A DNA stretch of 64,000 nt from Enterobacter wuhouensis (GTDB taxonomy: Bacteria > Pseudomonadota > Gammaproteobacteria > Enterobacterales > Enterobacteriaceae): NCBI RefSeq assembly GCF_004331265.1, contig NZ_SJOO01000009.1, forward strand, positions 1 to 64,000. The letters run 5' to 3'. Position 1 is the stretch's first letter. Each line of letters starts with the position of its first letter. The notes below the pieces were generated by a model. That model was not told the DNA's origin and made no database searches. It saw only the letters and a program-made list of their open reading frames with translations. Positions 32,363-40,614 of the stretch are shown piece by piece. The translations under genes and the position numbers were made by a program.

Positions 32363-32376
32363 TTGATTTGCATCAA
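32363..32376. promoter_or_regulatory. FNR site of the nirB promoter
   Basis: TTGATTTGCATCAA matches the FNR consensus TTGAT-N4-ATCAA perfectly. By analogy with E. coli the start of transcription would be near 32411 with a -10 region around TAAGGT. Confidence 0.9.
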
Positions 32377-32434
32377 TAAGTGCCCCTGCTGAATCGTTAA
32401 GGTAGGCAGTAATAGAAAAGAAATCGAGGCAAAA

Positions 32435-34978
32435 ATGAGCAAAGTCAGACTCGCTATCATCGGTAACGGCATGGTCGGCCACCGCTTTATTGAGGATCTT
32501 CTCGATAAAGCCGACGCCGACCGTTTCGACATTACCGTGTTCTGCGAAGAACCCCGCAAGGCGTACGACCGTGTGCACTTGTCTTCCTACTTCTCCCATC
32601 ATACCGCCGAAGAGCTTTCTCTGGTGCGTGAAGGTTTCTACGAGAAGCACGGCGTAAAAGTGCTGGTGGGCGAACGCGCTATCACCATCAACCGTCAGGA
32701 AAAAGTGATCCACTCCAGCGCCGGACGTACGGTTTTTTACGACAAGCTGATCATGGCGACTGGCTCATACCCGTGGATCCCGCCGATCAAAGGCTCGGAA
32801 ACGCAGGATTGCTTCGTTTATCGTACCATTGAAGACCTGAAAGCCATCGAAAATTGCGCCCGTCGAAGCAAATGCGGTGCGGTCGTCGGCGGCGGCCTGC
32901 TGGGTCTGGAAGCGGCAGGCGCGCTGAAAAACCTCGGCGTTGAAACCCACGTCATCGAATTTGCCCCGATGCTAATGGCCGAACAGCTGGACCACATGGG
33001 CGGTGACCAGCTGCGCCGTAAAATCGAAAGCATGGGCGTGAAGGTTCACACCAGCAAGAATACAAAAGAGATCGTTCAGGAAGGTACCGAAGCGCGTAAA
33101 ACCATGCGCTTTGCCGACGGCAGCGAGCTGGAAGTGGACTTCATCGTCTTCTCCACCGGTATTCGCCCGCGCGACAAAATGGCCACCCAGTGCGGTCTGG
33201 CCGTGGCGCAGCGCGGCGGGATCATGATTAACGATTCCTGCCAGACCTCCGACCCGGATATCTACGCTATCGGCGAGTGCGCCAGCTGGAACAACCGCGT
33301 CTACGGCCTGGTGGCGCCGGGCTACAAAATGGCGCAGGTTGCCGTTGACCACATTCTCGGCACCGAAAACGCCTTCACCGGCGCAGACATGAGCGCCAAG
33401 CTGAAGCTGCTGGGCGTGGACGTGGGCGGCATCGGCGATGCGCACGGTCGTACCCCGAACTCACGCAGCTACGTCTACCTCGACGAAAGCAAAGAAGTCT
33501 ATAAACGCCTGATCGTCAGCCAGGACAACAAAACCCTGCTCGGTGCGGTACTGGTGGGTGACACCAGCGACTTCGGCAACCTGCTCCAGCTGGTGCTGAA
33601 CGCCATCGAGCTGCCGGAAAATCCGGACGCGCTGATCCTCCCGGCCCACGCCTCCAGCGGCAAGCCGTCTATCGGCGTGGACAAACTGCCGGACAGCGCG
33701 CAGATTTGCTCCTGCTTCGACGTCACCAAAGGCATGCTGATCTCGGCCATCAACAAAGGCTGCCATACCGTGGCGGCGCTGAAAGCGGAAACCAAAGCCG
33801 GTACCGGCTGCGGCGGCTGTATTCCGCTGGTCACGCAGGTGCTGAACGCCGAGCTGGCGAAACAGGGCATCGAAGTGAACAACAACCTGTGCGAGCACTT
33901 CTCCTACTCTCGCCAGGAGCTGTACCACCTGATCCGCGTGGAGGGCATTAAGTCCTTCGACGAACTGCTGGCGAAGCACGGCCAGGGCTACGGCTGCGAA
34001 GTGTGTAAACCGACCGTCGGCTCCCTGCTGGCCTCCTGCTGGAACGAGTACGTGCTCAAGCCGGAACACACGCCGCTGCAGGACACCAACGACAACTTCC
34101 TGGCCAACATCCAGAAAGACGGTACCTACTCCGTCATTCCACGCTCAGCCGGTGGCGAAATCACGCCGGAAGGGCTGGTCGCCGTGGGCCGTATTGCCCG
34201 TGAATTCAACCTGTACACCAAAATCACCGGCTCCCAGCGTATCGGCCTGTTTGGTGCGCAGAAGGACGACCTGCCGGAAATCTGGCGTCAGCTGATTGAA
34301 GCGGGCTTTGAAACCGGTCACGCCTATGCCAAAGCGCTGCGCATGGCAAAAACCTGCGTGGGCAGCACCTGGTGCCGCTACGGCGTGGGCGACAGCGTGG
34401 GCTTCGGCGTGGAGCTGGAGAACCGCTACAAAGGTATTCGTACCCCGCACAAAATGAAGTTCGGCGTCTCCGGCTGTACCCGTGAATGTGCAGAGGCGCA
34501 GGGTAAAGACGTGGGGATCATCGCCACCGAGAAAGGCTGGAACCTGTACGTGTGCGGCAACGGCGGGATGAAGCCACGCCACGCGGACCTGCTGGCCGCG
34601 GACCTCGATCGCGACACGCTGATTCAGTATCTCGACCGCTTTATGATGTTCTACATCCGTACCGCCGATAAGCTGACCCGTACCGCCTCGTGGCTGGATA
34701 ATCTGGAAGGCGGCATCGACTACCTGAAGTCGGTCATCATTGACGACAAGCTGGGCCTGAACGAACAGCTGGAAGCCGAGATGGCTCGCCTGCGCGACGC
34801 GGTGATTTGCGAATGGACCGAAACGGTGAACACCCCGGCGGCGCAGACGCGCTTCAAACACTTTATCAACAGCACCCAGCGCGACCCTAACGTGCAGGTC
34901 GTGGCAGAGCGCGAACAGCATCGTCCGGCGACGCCGTATGAACGTATTCCGGTGACTCTGGTGGAGGAAAACGCATGA
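32435..34978 (+). CDS. nirB: NADH-dependent nitrite reductase large subunit
   Basis: NirB reduces nitrite to ammonium in the cytoplasm with NADH, using FAD, Fe-S clusters and siroheme. The 847-residue protein has FAD and NAD domains (about 1-400), a BFD-like [2Fe-2S] region with the cysteines of ICSCFDV and GTGCGGCIP (about 420-480), and the siroheme/[4Fe-4S] domain with CVGSTWCRYG near residue 640 and CTRECAEAQGKD near residue 680. The promoter carries FNR and NarL/NarP sites, so anaerobic, nitrate- or nitrite-induced expression is expected. It overlaps nirD by 4 bases. Confidence 0.98.
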   Translation: MSKVRLAIIGNGMVGHRFIEDLLDKADADRFDITVFCEEPRKAYDRVHLSSYFSHHTAEELSLVREGFYEKHGVKVLVGERAITINRQEKVIHSSAGRTVFYDKLIMATGSYPWIPPIKGSETQDCFVYRTIEDLKAIENCARRSKCGAVVGGGLLGLEAAGALKNLGVETHVIEFAPMLMAEQLDHMGGDQLRRKIESMGVKVHTSKNTKEIVQEGTEARKTMRFADGSELEVDFIVFSTGIRPRDKMATQCGLAVAQRGGIMINDSCQTSDPDIYAIGECASWNNRVYGLVAPGYKMAQVAVDHILGTENAFTGADMSAKLKLLGVDVGGIGDAHGRTPNSRSYVYLDESKEVYKRLIVSQDNKTLLGAVLVGDTSDFGNLLQLVLNAIELPENPDALILPAHASSGKPSIGVDKLPDSAQICSCFDVTKGMLISAINKGCHTVAALKAETKAGTGCGGCIPLVTQVLNAELAKQGIEVNNNLCEHFSYSRQELYHLIRVEGIKSFDELLAKHGQGYGCEVCKPTVGSLLASCWNEYVLKPEHTPLQDTNDNFLANIQKDGTYSVIPRSAGGEITPEGLVAVGRIAREFNLYTKITGSQRIGLFGAQKDDLPEIWRQLIEAGFETGHAYAKALRMAKTCVGSTWCRYGVGDSVGFGVELENRYKGIRTPHKMKFGVSGCTRECAEAQGKDVGIIATEKGWNLYVCGNGGMKPRHADLLAADLDRDTLIQYLDRFMMFYIRTADKLTRTASWLDNLEGGIDYLKSVIIDDKLGLNEQLEAEMARLRDAVICEWTETVNTPAAQTRFKHFINSTQRDPNVQVVAEREQHRPATPYERIPVTLVEENA

Positions 34979-35301
34979 GCCAGTGGGTAAACATCTGCAA
35001 CATTAACGATATTCTGCCTGCCACCGGCGTCTGTGCGCTGCTGGGTAACGAGCAGGTCGCGATTTTCCGCCCTCGTCATGACGAACAGGTTTTTGCCATC
35101 AGCAATATCGACCCGTTCTTCGACGCCAGCGTGCTCTCTCGCGGGCTGATTGCGGAGCACCAGGGCGAGCTGTGGGTTGCCAGCCCGCTCAAAAAGCAGC
35201 GTTTCCGCCTGACCGACGGGCACTGCATGGAAGATGAAAGCCACTCCGTGAAGCACTACGACGCCCGCGTGAAGGACGGCAAGGTGCAGCTGAAGGCGTA
35301 A
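34975..35301 (+). CDS. nirD: Nitrite reductase small subunit
   Basis: NirD is the Rieske-fold small subunit of NADH nitrite reductase. The 108-residue protein begins MSQWVNICNINDILPATGVCALL; like other enterobacterial NirD proteins it does not show the full Rieske Cys-His pairs. It overlaps nirB as ATGA. In E. coli the next gene is the nitrite channel nirC, which is missing here; cysG begins 134 bases later. Confidence 0.96.
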   Translation: MSQWVNICNINDILPATGVCALLGNEQVAIFRPRHDEQVFAISNIDPFFDASVLSRGLIAEHQGELWVASPLKKQRFRLTDGHCMEDESHSVKHYDARVKDGKVQLKA

Positions 35302-35435
35302 CCCCCAGCCTTTTCAATAGGAAAGGCTTATGACCCCTTATGGGTAACGGCAGGAAAAACCGTATGTTCTGTACGAATCCTGCTGTTATCCTGACGTCAA
35401 CTCTTACCCCTCCATGAATGCTGCGAGGTAACGTC
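35302..35435 (+). other. nirD-cysG spacer at the place of the missing nirC
   Basis: This 134-base spacer replaces the roughly 0.8-kb nirC gene of E. coli. No trace of the NirC protein was found in any frame. It contains a 7-bp hairpin (AGCCTTT 35307-35313 with AAAGGCT 35322-35328) and a five-codon frame ATGACCCCTTATGGGTAA at 35330 preceded by AGGAAAGG. It also holds a wide inverted repeat GCAGG...CCTGC further on. Any role as a leader or promoter for cysG is inference. Confidence 0.55.
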
Positions 35436-36809
35436 GTGGATCACCTGCCGATTTTTTGTCAATTACGCAACCGCGACTGCCTGCTCGTGGGCGGCGGCGA
35501 CGTGGCTGAGCGCAAAGCGCGCCTGCTGCTGGAAGCGGGCGCTCGACTGACCGTCAACGCCCTCGACTTCGCCCCGCAGTTTAACGTCTGGGCCCAGGAA
35601 GGGATGCTCACGCTGGAACAGGGGGAATTTAATGAATCCCTGCTGGATACCTGCTGGCTGACCATCGCCGCGACGGATAACGATGAAGTGAACCAGCGCG
35701 TCAGCGACGCCTGCGAAGCGCGCCGCATCTTCTGCAACGTGGTGGATGCGCCGAAAGAGGCCAGCTTTATCATGCCGTCGATCATCGACCGCTCGCCGCT
35801 GATGATCGCGGTGTCGTCCGGTGGGCGCTCGCCGGTTCTGGCCCGCCTGCTGCGGGAAAAGCTGGAGGCCGTGCTGCCCCAGCACCTTGGTCAGATTGCG
35901 CAGTACGCCGGGCAGCTTCGTTCCCGCGTGAAGCAAACCTTCTCGACCGTCGGTGAACGTCGCCGCTTCTGGGAAAAATTCTTTGTTAACGACCGGCTGG
36001 CGCAGTCGCTGGCGAATCAGGATGCGAAAGCCGTTGAAGAGACGACCGAGCAGCTGTTCATCGAACCGCTGGATCACCGCGGTGAAGTGGTGCTGGTCGG
36101 GGCTGGTCCCGGCGACGCGGGCTTGCTGACCCTAAAAGGGCTACAGCAGATCCAGCAGGCCGATATCGTGGTGTACGATCGCCTGGTCTCCGATGACATC
36201 ATGAACCTGGTGCGCCGCGACGCCGACCGCGTATTCGTCGGCAAGCGAGCGGGCTACCACTGCGTGCCGCAGGAGGAGATTAACCAGATCCTGCTGCGCG
36301 AGGCGCAGAAAGGTAAGCGCGTGGTGCGCCTTAAGGGTGGCGATCCGTTTATCTTTGGCCGCGGCGGCGAGGAGCTGGAAACGCTGTGCAACGCGGGCAT
36401 TCCGTTCTCCGTGGTGCCGGGCATTACGGCGGCGTCCGGGTGTTCAGCCTACTCCGGTATTCCGCTGACCCACCGTGATTACGCTCAGAGCGTGCGCCTG
36501 GTGACGGGCCATCTGAAAACCGGCAGCGAGCTGGACTGGCACAACCTGGCCGCTGAAAAGCAGACGCTGGTGTTCTACATGGGGCTGAACCAGGCCGCGA
36601 CAATCCAGGCAAAACTGCTGGAACACGGTATGGAGGCAAATATGCCGGTCGCGCTGGTGGAAAACGGTACCGCCATTACGCAGCGCGTGGTGGATGGCGT
36701 GCTGACGCAGCTCGGCGAACTGGCGCAGCAGGTAGAAAGTCCGGCGCTGATTATTGTTGGCCGCGTGGTTGAGCTACGCGAGAAACTGAACTGGTTCTCC
36801 AACCACTGA
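35436..36809 (+). CDS. cysG: Siroheme synthase (trifunctional)
   Basis: CysG makes siroheme from uroporphyrinogen III by methylation, dehydrogenation and iron insertion; siroheme is needed by NirB and sulfite reductase. The 457-residue protein has the N-terminal precorrin-2 dehydrogenase/ferrochelatase part (CLLVGGGDVAERKARLLL, about 1-205) and the C-terminal SAM methyltransferase part (VVLVGAGPGDAGLLTLKG near 217, KGGDPFIFGRGGEE near 300). The start is GTG 35436 (VDHLPIFCQLR) after GAGGT, as in E. coli; an upstream ATG at 35418 has no good ribosome-binding site. Confidence 0.97.
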   Translation: MDHLPIFCQLRNRDCLLVGGGDVAERKARLLLEAGARLTVNALDFAPQFNVWAQEGMLTLEQGEFNESLLDTCWLTIAATDNDEVNQRVSDACEARRIFCNVVDAPKEASFIMPSIIDRSPLMIAVSSGGRSPVLARLLREKLEAVLPQHLGQIAQYAGQLRSRVKQTFSTVGERRRFWEKFFVNDRLAQSLANQDAKAVEETTEQLFIEPLDHRGEVVLVGAGPGDAGLLTLKGLQQIQQADIVVYDRLVSDDIMNLVRRDADRVFVGKRAGYHCVPQEEINQILLREAQKGKRVVRLKGGDPFIFGRGGEELETLCNAGIPFSVVPGITAASGCSAYSGIPLTHRDYAQSVRLVTGHLKTGSELDWHNLAAEKQTLVFYMGLNQAATIQAKLLEHGMEANMPVALVENGTAITQRVVDGVLTQLGELAQQVESPALIIVGRVVELREKLNWFSNH

Positions 36810-36828
36810 CGCATATTCTCCAAATTTC

Positions 36829-36852
36829 GAGTAGTCCTTAACCGGACTACTC
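36829..36852 (+). terminator. Hairpin after cysG, possible terminator
   Basis: GAGTAGTCC and GGACTACTC form a 9-bp stem with a 6-base loop 19 bases after the cysG stop. The following bases are CCCCTCTTACC, so the U-run is poor. It probably ends or stabilises the nir-cysG mRNA. Confidence 0.55.
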
Positions 36853-36951
36853 CCCTCTTACCGCTGTCGATAACATACCGCCCTGAAATGGAACTTTTCC
36901 ATTTATTCCCTTGAGTTACATCCAATTTTCGTTTTAAGACAAGGAATGCGT

Positions 36952-37122
36952 ATGTTCAAACTGGCAAAAGCCGCCGTTCTGGTTGGCCTGTTATCGACCC
37001 TGACCGCCTGCACCGGTCACGTGCAAAACACGAAAAATAACTGCAGCTACGATTACCTGCTGCACCCGGCGATCTCCATTTCGAAGATCATCGGTGGCTG
37101 CGGCCCGGCGGCACAGCAGTAA
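36952..37122 (+). CDS. yhfL: Small lipoprotein YhfL
   Basis: A 56-residue protein starting MFKLAKAAVLVGLLSTLTAC. The signal sequence ends in a lipobox LTAC, so Cys 20 would be lipidated. The rest (NCSYDYLLHPAISISKIIGG) matches E. coli YhfL closely. Function is unknown. The ATG at 36952 follows AAGGAA. It has its own terminator and lies tail to tail with trpS. In E. coli the frl and yhfS-Z-php genes separate these two. Confidence 0.93.
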   Translation: MFKLAKAAVLVGLLSTLTACTGHVQNTKNNCSYDYLLHPAISISKIIGGCGPAAQQ

Positions 37123-37137
37123 GCGTTTTTCAGGCGT

Positions 37138-37167
37138 AAAAAAACCGGGAATTTCCCGGTTTTTTTG
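37138..37167 (+). terminator. Terminator after yhfL
   Basis: AAACCGGGA and TCCCGGTTT pair around a short loop and are followed by a run of seven T. It begins 15 bases after the yhfL stop. Confidence 0.92.
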
Positions 37168-37173
37168 TTTGGG

Positions 37174-37222
37174 TGGTGCGGCCTGATGCCCTCACCCTGG
37201 CCCTCTCCCACGGGGAGAGGGA
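37174..37222. repeat. Dispersed CCCTCACCC repeat, copy A
   Basis: The block reads GGTGCGGCCTGATGCCCTCA followed by CCCTGGCCCTCTCCC and ACGGGGAGAGGGA. The last part folds as CCCTCTCCC with GGGGAGAGGG. An almost identical copy in the opposite direction lies at 57109-57157, and related pairs lie at 55069-55150 and 62350-62431. Confidence 0.85.
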
Positions 37223-37232
37223 ATAAACCCTA

Positions 37233-37256
37233 AAAACAGTAACGTGGTTACCGTTT
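37233..37256 (-). terminator. Terminator after trpS
   Basis: On the minus strand AACGGTAAC and GTTACTGTT form a 9-bp stem (one G-U pair) with a CAC loop, followed by TTT. It lies about 10 bases after the trpS stop codon. Confidence 0.75.
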
Positions 37257-37265
37257 TGCTTTTAC

Positions 37266-38270
37266 CTAAGGTTTCGCGACAAACCCAATCGCTTCGTACA
37301 CCGCTTTCAGAGTCTCGGACGCGCGCGCGCTGGCTTTTTCCGCGCCGTCTTTCATCACCTTCTGCAGGAAAGCTTCGTCGTTACGGTAGCGGTTATAGCG
37401 CTCCTGCAGCTCGGTCAGCATGCCGGAAACGGCGTCTGCCACTTCACCTTTCAGGTGGCCGTACATCTTGCCTTCGAAGTGTTTTTCCAGCTCAGGAATG
37501 CTCTGGCCCGTTACGCCGGAGAGGATATCCAGCAGGTTAGACACGCCCGCTTTGTTCTGCACGTCGTAGCGCACGACTGGCGGCTCGTCGGAGTCGGTCA
37601 CAGCACGCTTGAGCTTTTTAACCACCGATTTCGGATCTTCCAGCAGGCCGATAACGTTGTTGCGGTTATCGTCAGACTTGGACATCTTCTTGGTCGGCTC
37701 CAGCAGCGACATCACGCGCGCGCCGGATTTCGGAATGAACGGCTCTGGCACCTTGAACACGTCGCCATAGATCGCATTGAAGCGCTGGGCGATATCGCGG
37801 CTCAGCTCCAGGTGCTGCTTCTGGTCTTCTCCCACCGGTACCTGGTTGGTTTGGTACAGCAGGATGTCAGCCGCCATCAGTACCGGATAGTCGAACAGAC
37901 CGGCGTTGATGTTCTCAGAGTAGCGCGCGGATTTATCCTTGAACTGGGTCATGCGGCTTAGCTCGCCGAAATAGGTATAGCAGTTCAGCGCCCAGCCCAG
38001 CTGCGCGTGCTCCGGCACGTGAGACTGAACGAAGATGGTGCTCTTTTCCGGGTCGATGCCGCAGGCCAGATACAGCGCCAGCGTATCAAGGGTGGCTTTG
38101 CGCAGCTTCTCAGGATCCTGACGTGCGGTAATAGCGTGCAGATCCACGATGCAGTAAATGCAATGGTAGTCATCCTGCATGCTAACCCACTGACGTAACG
38201 CACCCATGTAGTTACCAATGGTCAATTCACCTGAGGGCTGTGCGCCACTAAAAACGATGGGCTTAGTCAT
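37266..38270 (-). CDS. trpS: Tryptophanyl-tRNA synthetase
   Basis: TrpS charges tRNA-Trp. The 334-residue class I synthetase has the HIGH-like motif in PSGELTIGNYMGAL near residues 12-22 and KMSKS in KKMSKSDDN near residue 195. It is the last gene of the dam-rpe-gph-trpS series and overlaps gph by 8 bases. Confidence 0.98.
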   Translation of the reverse strand: MTKPIVFSGAQPSGELTIGNYMGALRQWVSMQDDYHCIYCIVDLHAITARQDPEKLRKATLDTLALYLACGIDPEKSTIFVQSHVPEHAQLGWALNCYTYFGELSRMTQFKDKSARYSENINAGLFDYPVLMAADILLYQTNQVPVGEDQKQHLELSRDIAQRFNAIYGDVFKVPEPFIPKSGARVMSLLEPTKKMSKSDDNRNNVIGLLEDPKSVVKKLKRAVTDSDEPPVVRYDVQNKAGVSNLLDILSGVTGQSIPELEKHFEGKMYGHLKGEVADAVSGMLTELQERYNRYRNDEAFLQKVMKDGAEKASARASETLKAVYEAIGFVAKP

Positions 38271-39024
38271 TTTTCAATTCCTGATGTTCACTGTGCGAAA
38301 GCCCGAGTGCGGGCAACAAATCTTTGAAGTGGTCGAACACGACGTCCGGCTCACTCAGCGTGATGGCCTCACCGTAGTTGTAGCCATAGGTTAATCCCAC
38401 GGAAGGACAGCCCGCCGCTCTGGCAGCCAGAATATCATTGCGGGAATCACCAACAAAGAGCAGCTCCGCAGGCGTTAAGGATAATTTTCCTGCCACCAGC
38501 AGAAGCGGTTCCGGGTGCGGCTTTTTGTTCTGCACGTCATCGCCGCCAACAATCACCGAGAAGTACTTTGCGATATCCAGCGCTTCCAGCAGAGGTGCGA
38601 CGAACGGCGTCGGCTTATTGGTCACCAGCCCCAGCGGGATGCCTTTGGCGTGAAGTGCGCTCAGCGTTTCCGCCACGTCCGGGAACAGGAAGCTGCCTTC
38701 TTCAACGGTTTGTTCGTAGAAGCGGTCGAACAGTTTGCGCAGTACGCGCAGCTGCTCATCCTGCGGAATGTCGGCGTGATCGACGCTCGGTTTACCCTGT
38801 GCGGAGCGCTGCGATGCGCGCTCCTGGCGAGCCCAGCTCAGGGCGCGCTCCATCAGCACGTCGGCACCGTTGCCAATCCACGTCACCACGCGTTCTTCTC
38901 CCGCAACGGGAAGTTCAAGCGCGTACAGCGCCTGGTCGACCGCGCTCGTTAAGCCTGGCGCGCTGTCGACCAGCGTGCCGTCGAGGTCAAATGCGATACC
39001 CCGGGTTGCCTGCAATTTATCCAT
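38263..39024 (-). CDS. gph: Phosphoglycolate phosphatase
   Basis: Gph removes phosphate from 2-phosphoglycolate formed during DNA repair. The 253-residue HAD-family protein has the nucleophile motif FDLDGTLVDSAPG near residue 13, the motif II threonine in LGLVTNKPTPF near residue 135 and motif IV in LFVGDSRNDILAA near residue 190. It overlaps rpe by 8 bases upstream and trpS by 8 bases downstream. Confidence 0.97.
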   Translation of the reverse strand: MDKLQATRGIAFDLDGTLVDSAPGLTSAVDQALYALELPVAGEERVVTWIGNGADVLMERALSWARQERASQRSAQGKPSVDHADIPQDEQLRVLRKLFDRFYEQTVEEGSFLFPDVAETLSALHAKGIPLGLVTNKPTPFVAPLLEALDIAKYFSVIVGGDDVQNKKPHPEPLLLVAGKLSLTPAELLFVGDSRNDILAARAAGCPSVGLTYGYNYGEAITLSEPDVVFDHFKDLLPALGLSHSEHQELKND

Positions 39025-39694
39025 GACTTACCTTTGCCAGTTCACTGCGCATTTCATCAATCACTTTTTTGTAGTCCGGCTGGTCAAAGATGGCCGAACC
39101 TGCAACGAACATATCCGCGCCCGCTGCGGCAATCTCACCGATGTTATTCACCTTCACGCCACCGTCCACTTCCAGGCGAATGTCGTAGCCAGACTCATCG
39201 ATACGGCGGCGTACTTCTCGCAGCTTATCAAGAGTGTGAGGAATGAACGACTGACCGCCAAAGCCCGGGTTTACGGACATCAGCAGGATCACGTCCAGCT
39301 TATCCATCACGTAGTCGAGATAGCTCAGCGGCGTGGCCGGGTTAAACACCAGACCCGCCTTACAGCCGTTCTCTTTGATCAGCTGCAGCGTGCGGTCAAC
39401 GTGTTCGGAGGCTTCCGGATGGAAGGTGATGATGCTGGCGCCCGCTGCGGCAAAATCTGGGACCAGGCGATCGACAGGCTTCACCATCAGATGGACGTCG
39501 ATCGGCGCGGTAATACCATAATTGCGCAGCGCCTTGAGCACCATCGGACCGATGGTCAGATTGGGAACGTAGTGGTTATCCATAACGTCGAAATGGACGA
39601 CATCCGCACCAGCCGCGAGTGCATTGGCGGTGTCCTCGCCCAGGCGGGCAAAATCGGCCGACAGAATTGAGGGAGCAATCAAAAACTGTTTCAT
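39017..39694 (-). CDS. rpe: Ribulose-phosphate 3-epimerase
   Basis: Rpe interconverts ribulose 5-phosphate and xylulose 5-phosphate in the pentose phosphate pathway. The 225-residue TIM-barrel protein has HFDVMDNHYVPNLTIGP (metal His and catalytic Asp near residues 35-40), VHLMVKPVDR near residue 70 and LEVDGGVKVNN near residue 175. The start ATG 39694 (MKQFLIAPS) follows GGAGATGCG; an ATG two codons earlier overlaps the ribosome-binding site. Confidence 0.97.
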   Translation of the reverse strand: MKQFLIAPSILSADFARLGEDTANALAAGADVVHFDVMDNHYVPNLTIGPMVLKALRNYGITAPIDVHLMVKPVDRLVPDFAAAGASIITFHPEASEHVDRTLQLIKENGCKAGLVFNPATPLSYLDYVMDKLDVILLMSVNPGFGGQSFIPHTLDKLREVRRRIDESGYDIRLEVDGGVKVNNIGEIAAAGADMFVAGSAIFDQPDYKKVIDEMRSELAKVSHG

Positions 39695-39735
39695 CCGCAT
39701 CTCCTTGAAATGTGTTTACCGGCGGGCAAAACGGC

Positions 39736-40548
39736 TCAGGGGCGATAGAGAGCCAGGAGTTCGTCCACCTTTTTACGTGTGCCGCCGTTGCTGCTAATGC
39801 TACGCCGCACTTTGACCTGAAAATGCTTCGCGGCTTTATACCATTCGCGCGTATCAGGCGTATCGTGATTCGAAATTAACACTGGAATTCTTTTGCTGAC
39901 CAGCTTTTCCGCCATCTCTGCCAGACGGGCCTGCTCGGCCGGGCTGAAGCTGTTGGTGTGATAAGCGGTGAAGTTCGCTGTTGCAGACAGCGGCGCGTAT
40001 GGCGGATCGCAGTAGACCACCGAATTTGCGTCTGCCTGCTCCATGCACTCTTCATATGAGAGGCAGTGGAACTCTGCATTCTGCGCTTTTTCAGCAAAGT
40101 GATACAGCTCAGCCTGGGGGAAGTAAGGGCGCTTGTAGCGACCAAACGGCACGTTAAACTCCCCGCGCAGATTATAGCGACACAGGCCGTTGTAGCCGTG
40201 GCGGTTGAGGTAAAGGAACAACAGCGCACGACGGAACGGGTCCCGGCTCTGATTGAACTCAGCGCGGAACTGATAGTAAACGTCCGGGTTGTTGTTTTCT
40301 GGCGTAAACAGCTTGCGCGCCTCATCCACGTACTCGTCGGTACGCGATTTTACGATGTTATAGAGGCTGATGAGGTCGCTGTTAATATCCGCCAGGATAT
40401 AACGAGAAAAATCGGTATTCAGGAACACCGATCCAGCACCCACAAAGGGCTCGATAAGACACTCGCCTTTCGGCAGGTGTTTTTTTATATCGTCGAGCAG
40501 GGGGTATTTGCCCCCTGCCCATTTCAGAAAAGCGCGATTTTTTTTCAT
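39736..40548 (-). CDS. dam: DNA adenine methyltransferase Dam
   Basis: Dam methylates adenine in GATC and guides mismatch repair, replication timing and gene expression. The 270-residue protein, slightly shorter than the 278 of E. coli, has the AdoMet motif EPFVGAGSVFLN near residues 33-44 and the catalytic DPPY at 181-184. The DNA-binding region RHGYNGLCRYN near residue 116 is intact. A small hairpin in the 66-base gap to damX precedes it. Confidence 0.98.
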   Translation of the reverse strand: MKKNRAFLKWAGGKYPLLDDIKKHLPKGECLIEPFVGAGSVFLNTDFSRYILADINSDLISLYNIVKSRTDEYVDEARKLFTPENNNPDVYYQFRAEFNQSRDPFRRALLFLYLNRHGYNGLCRYNLRGEFNVPFGRYKRPYFPQAELYHFAEKAQNAEFHCLSYEECMEQADANSVVYCDPPYAPLSATANFTAYHTNSFSPAEQARLAEMAEKLVSKRIPVLISNHDTPDTREWYKAAKHFQVKVRRSISSNGGTRKKVDELLALYRP

Positions 40549-40614
40549 GCTGACTAACTGATTACACCTTCTCCGGCTGTGGAGAAAGCTCCGACAGCAT
40601 CCTGCGCTTTAACA

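Noticed and set aside
40566..40588. Small hairpin (TTCTCC / GGAGAA) between damX and dam as a terminator
   Set aside because: The stem is short and has no U-run; the dam cluster is normally read through here.
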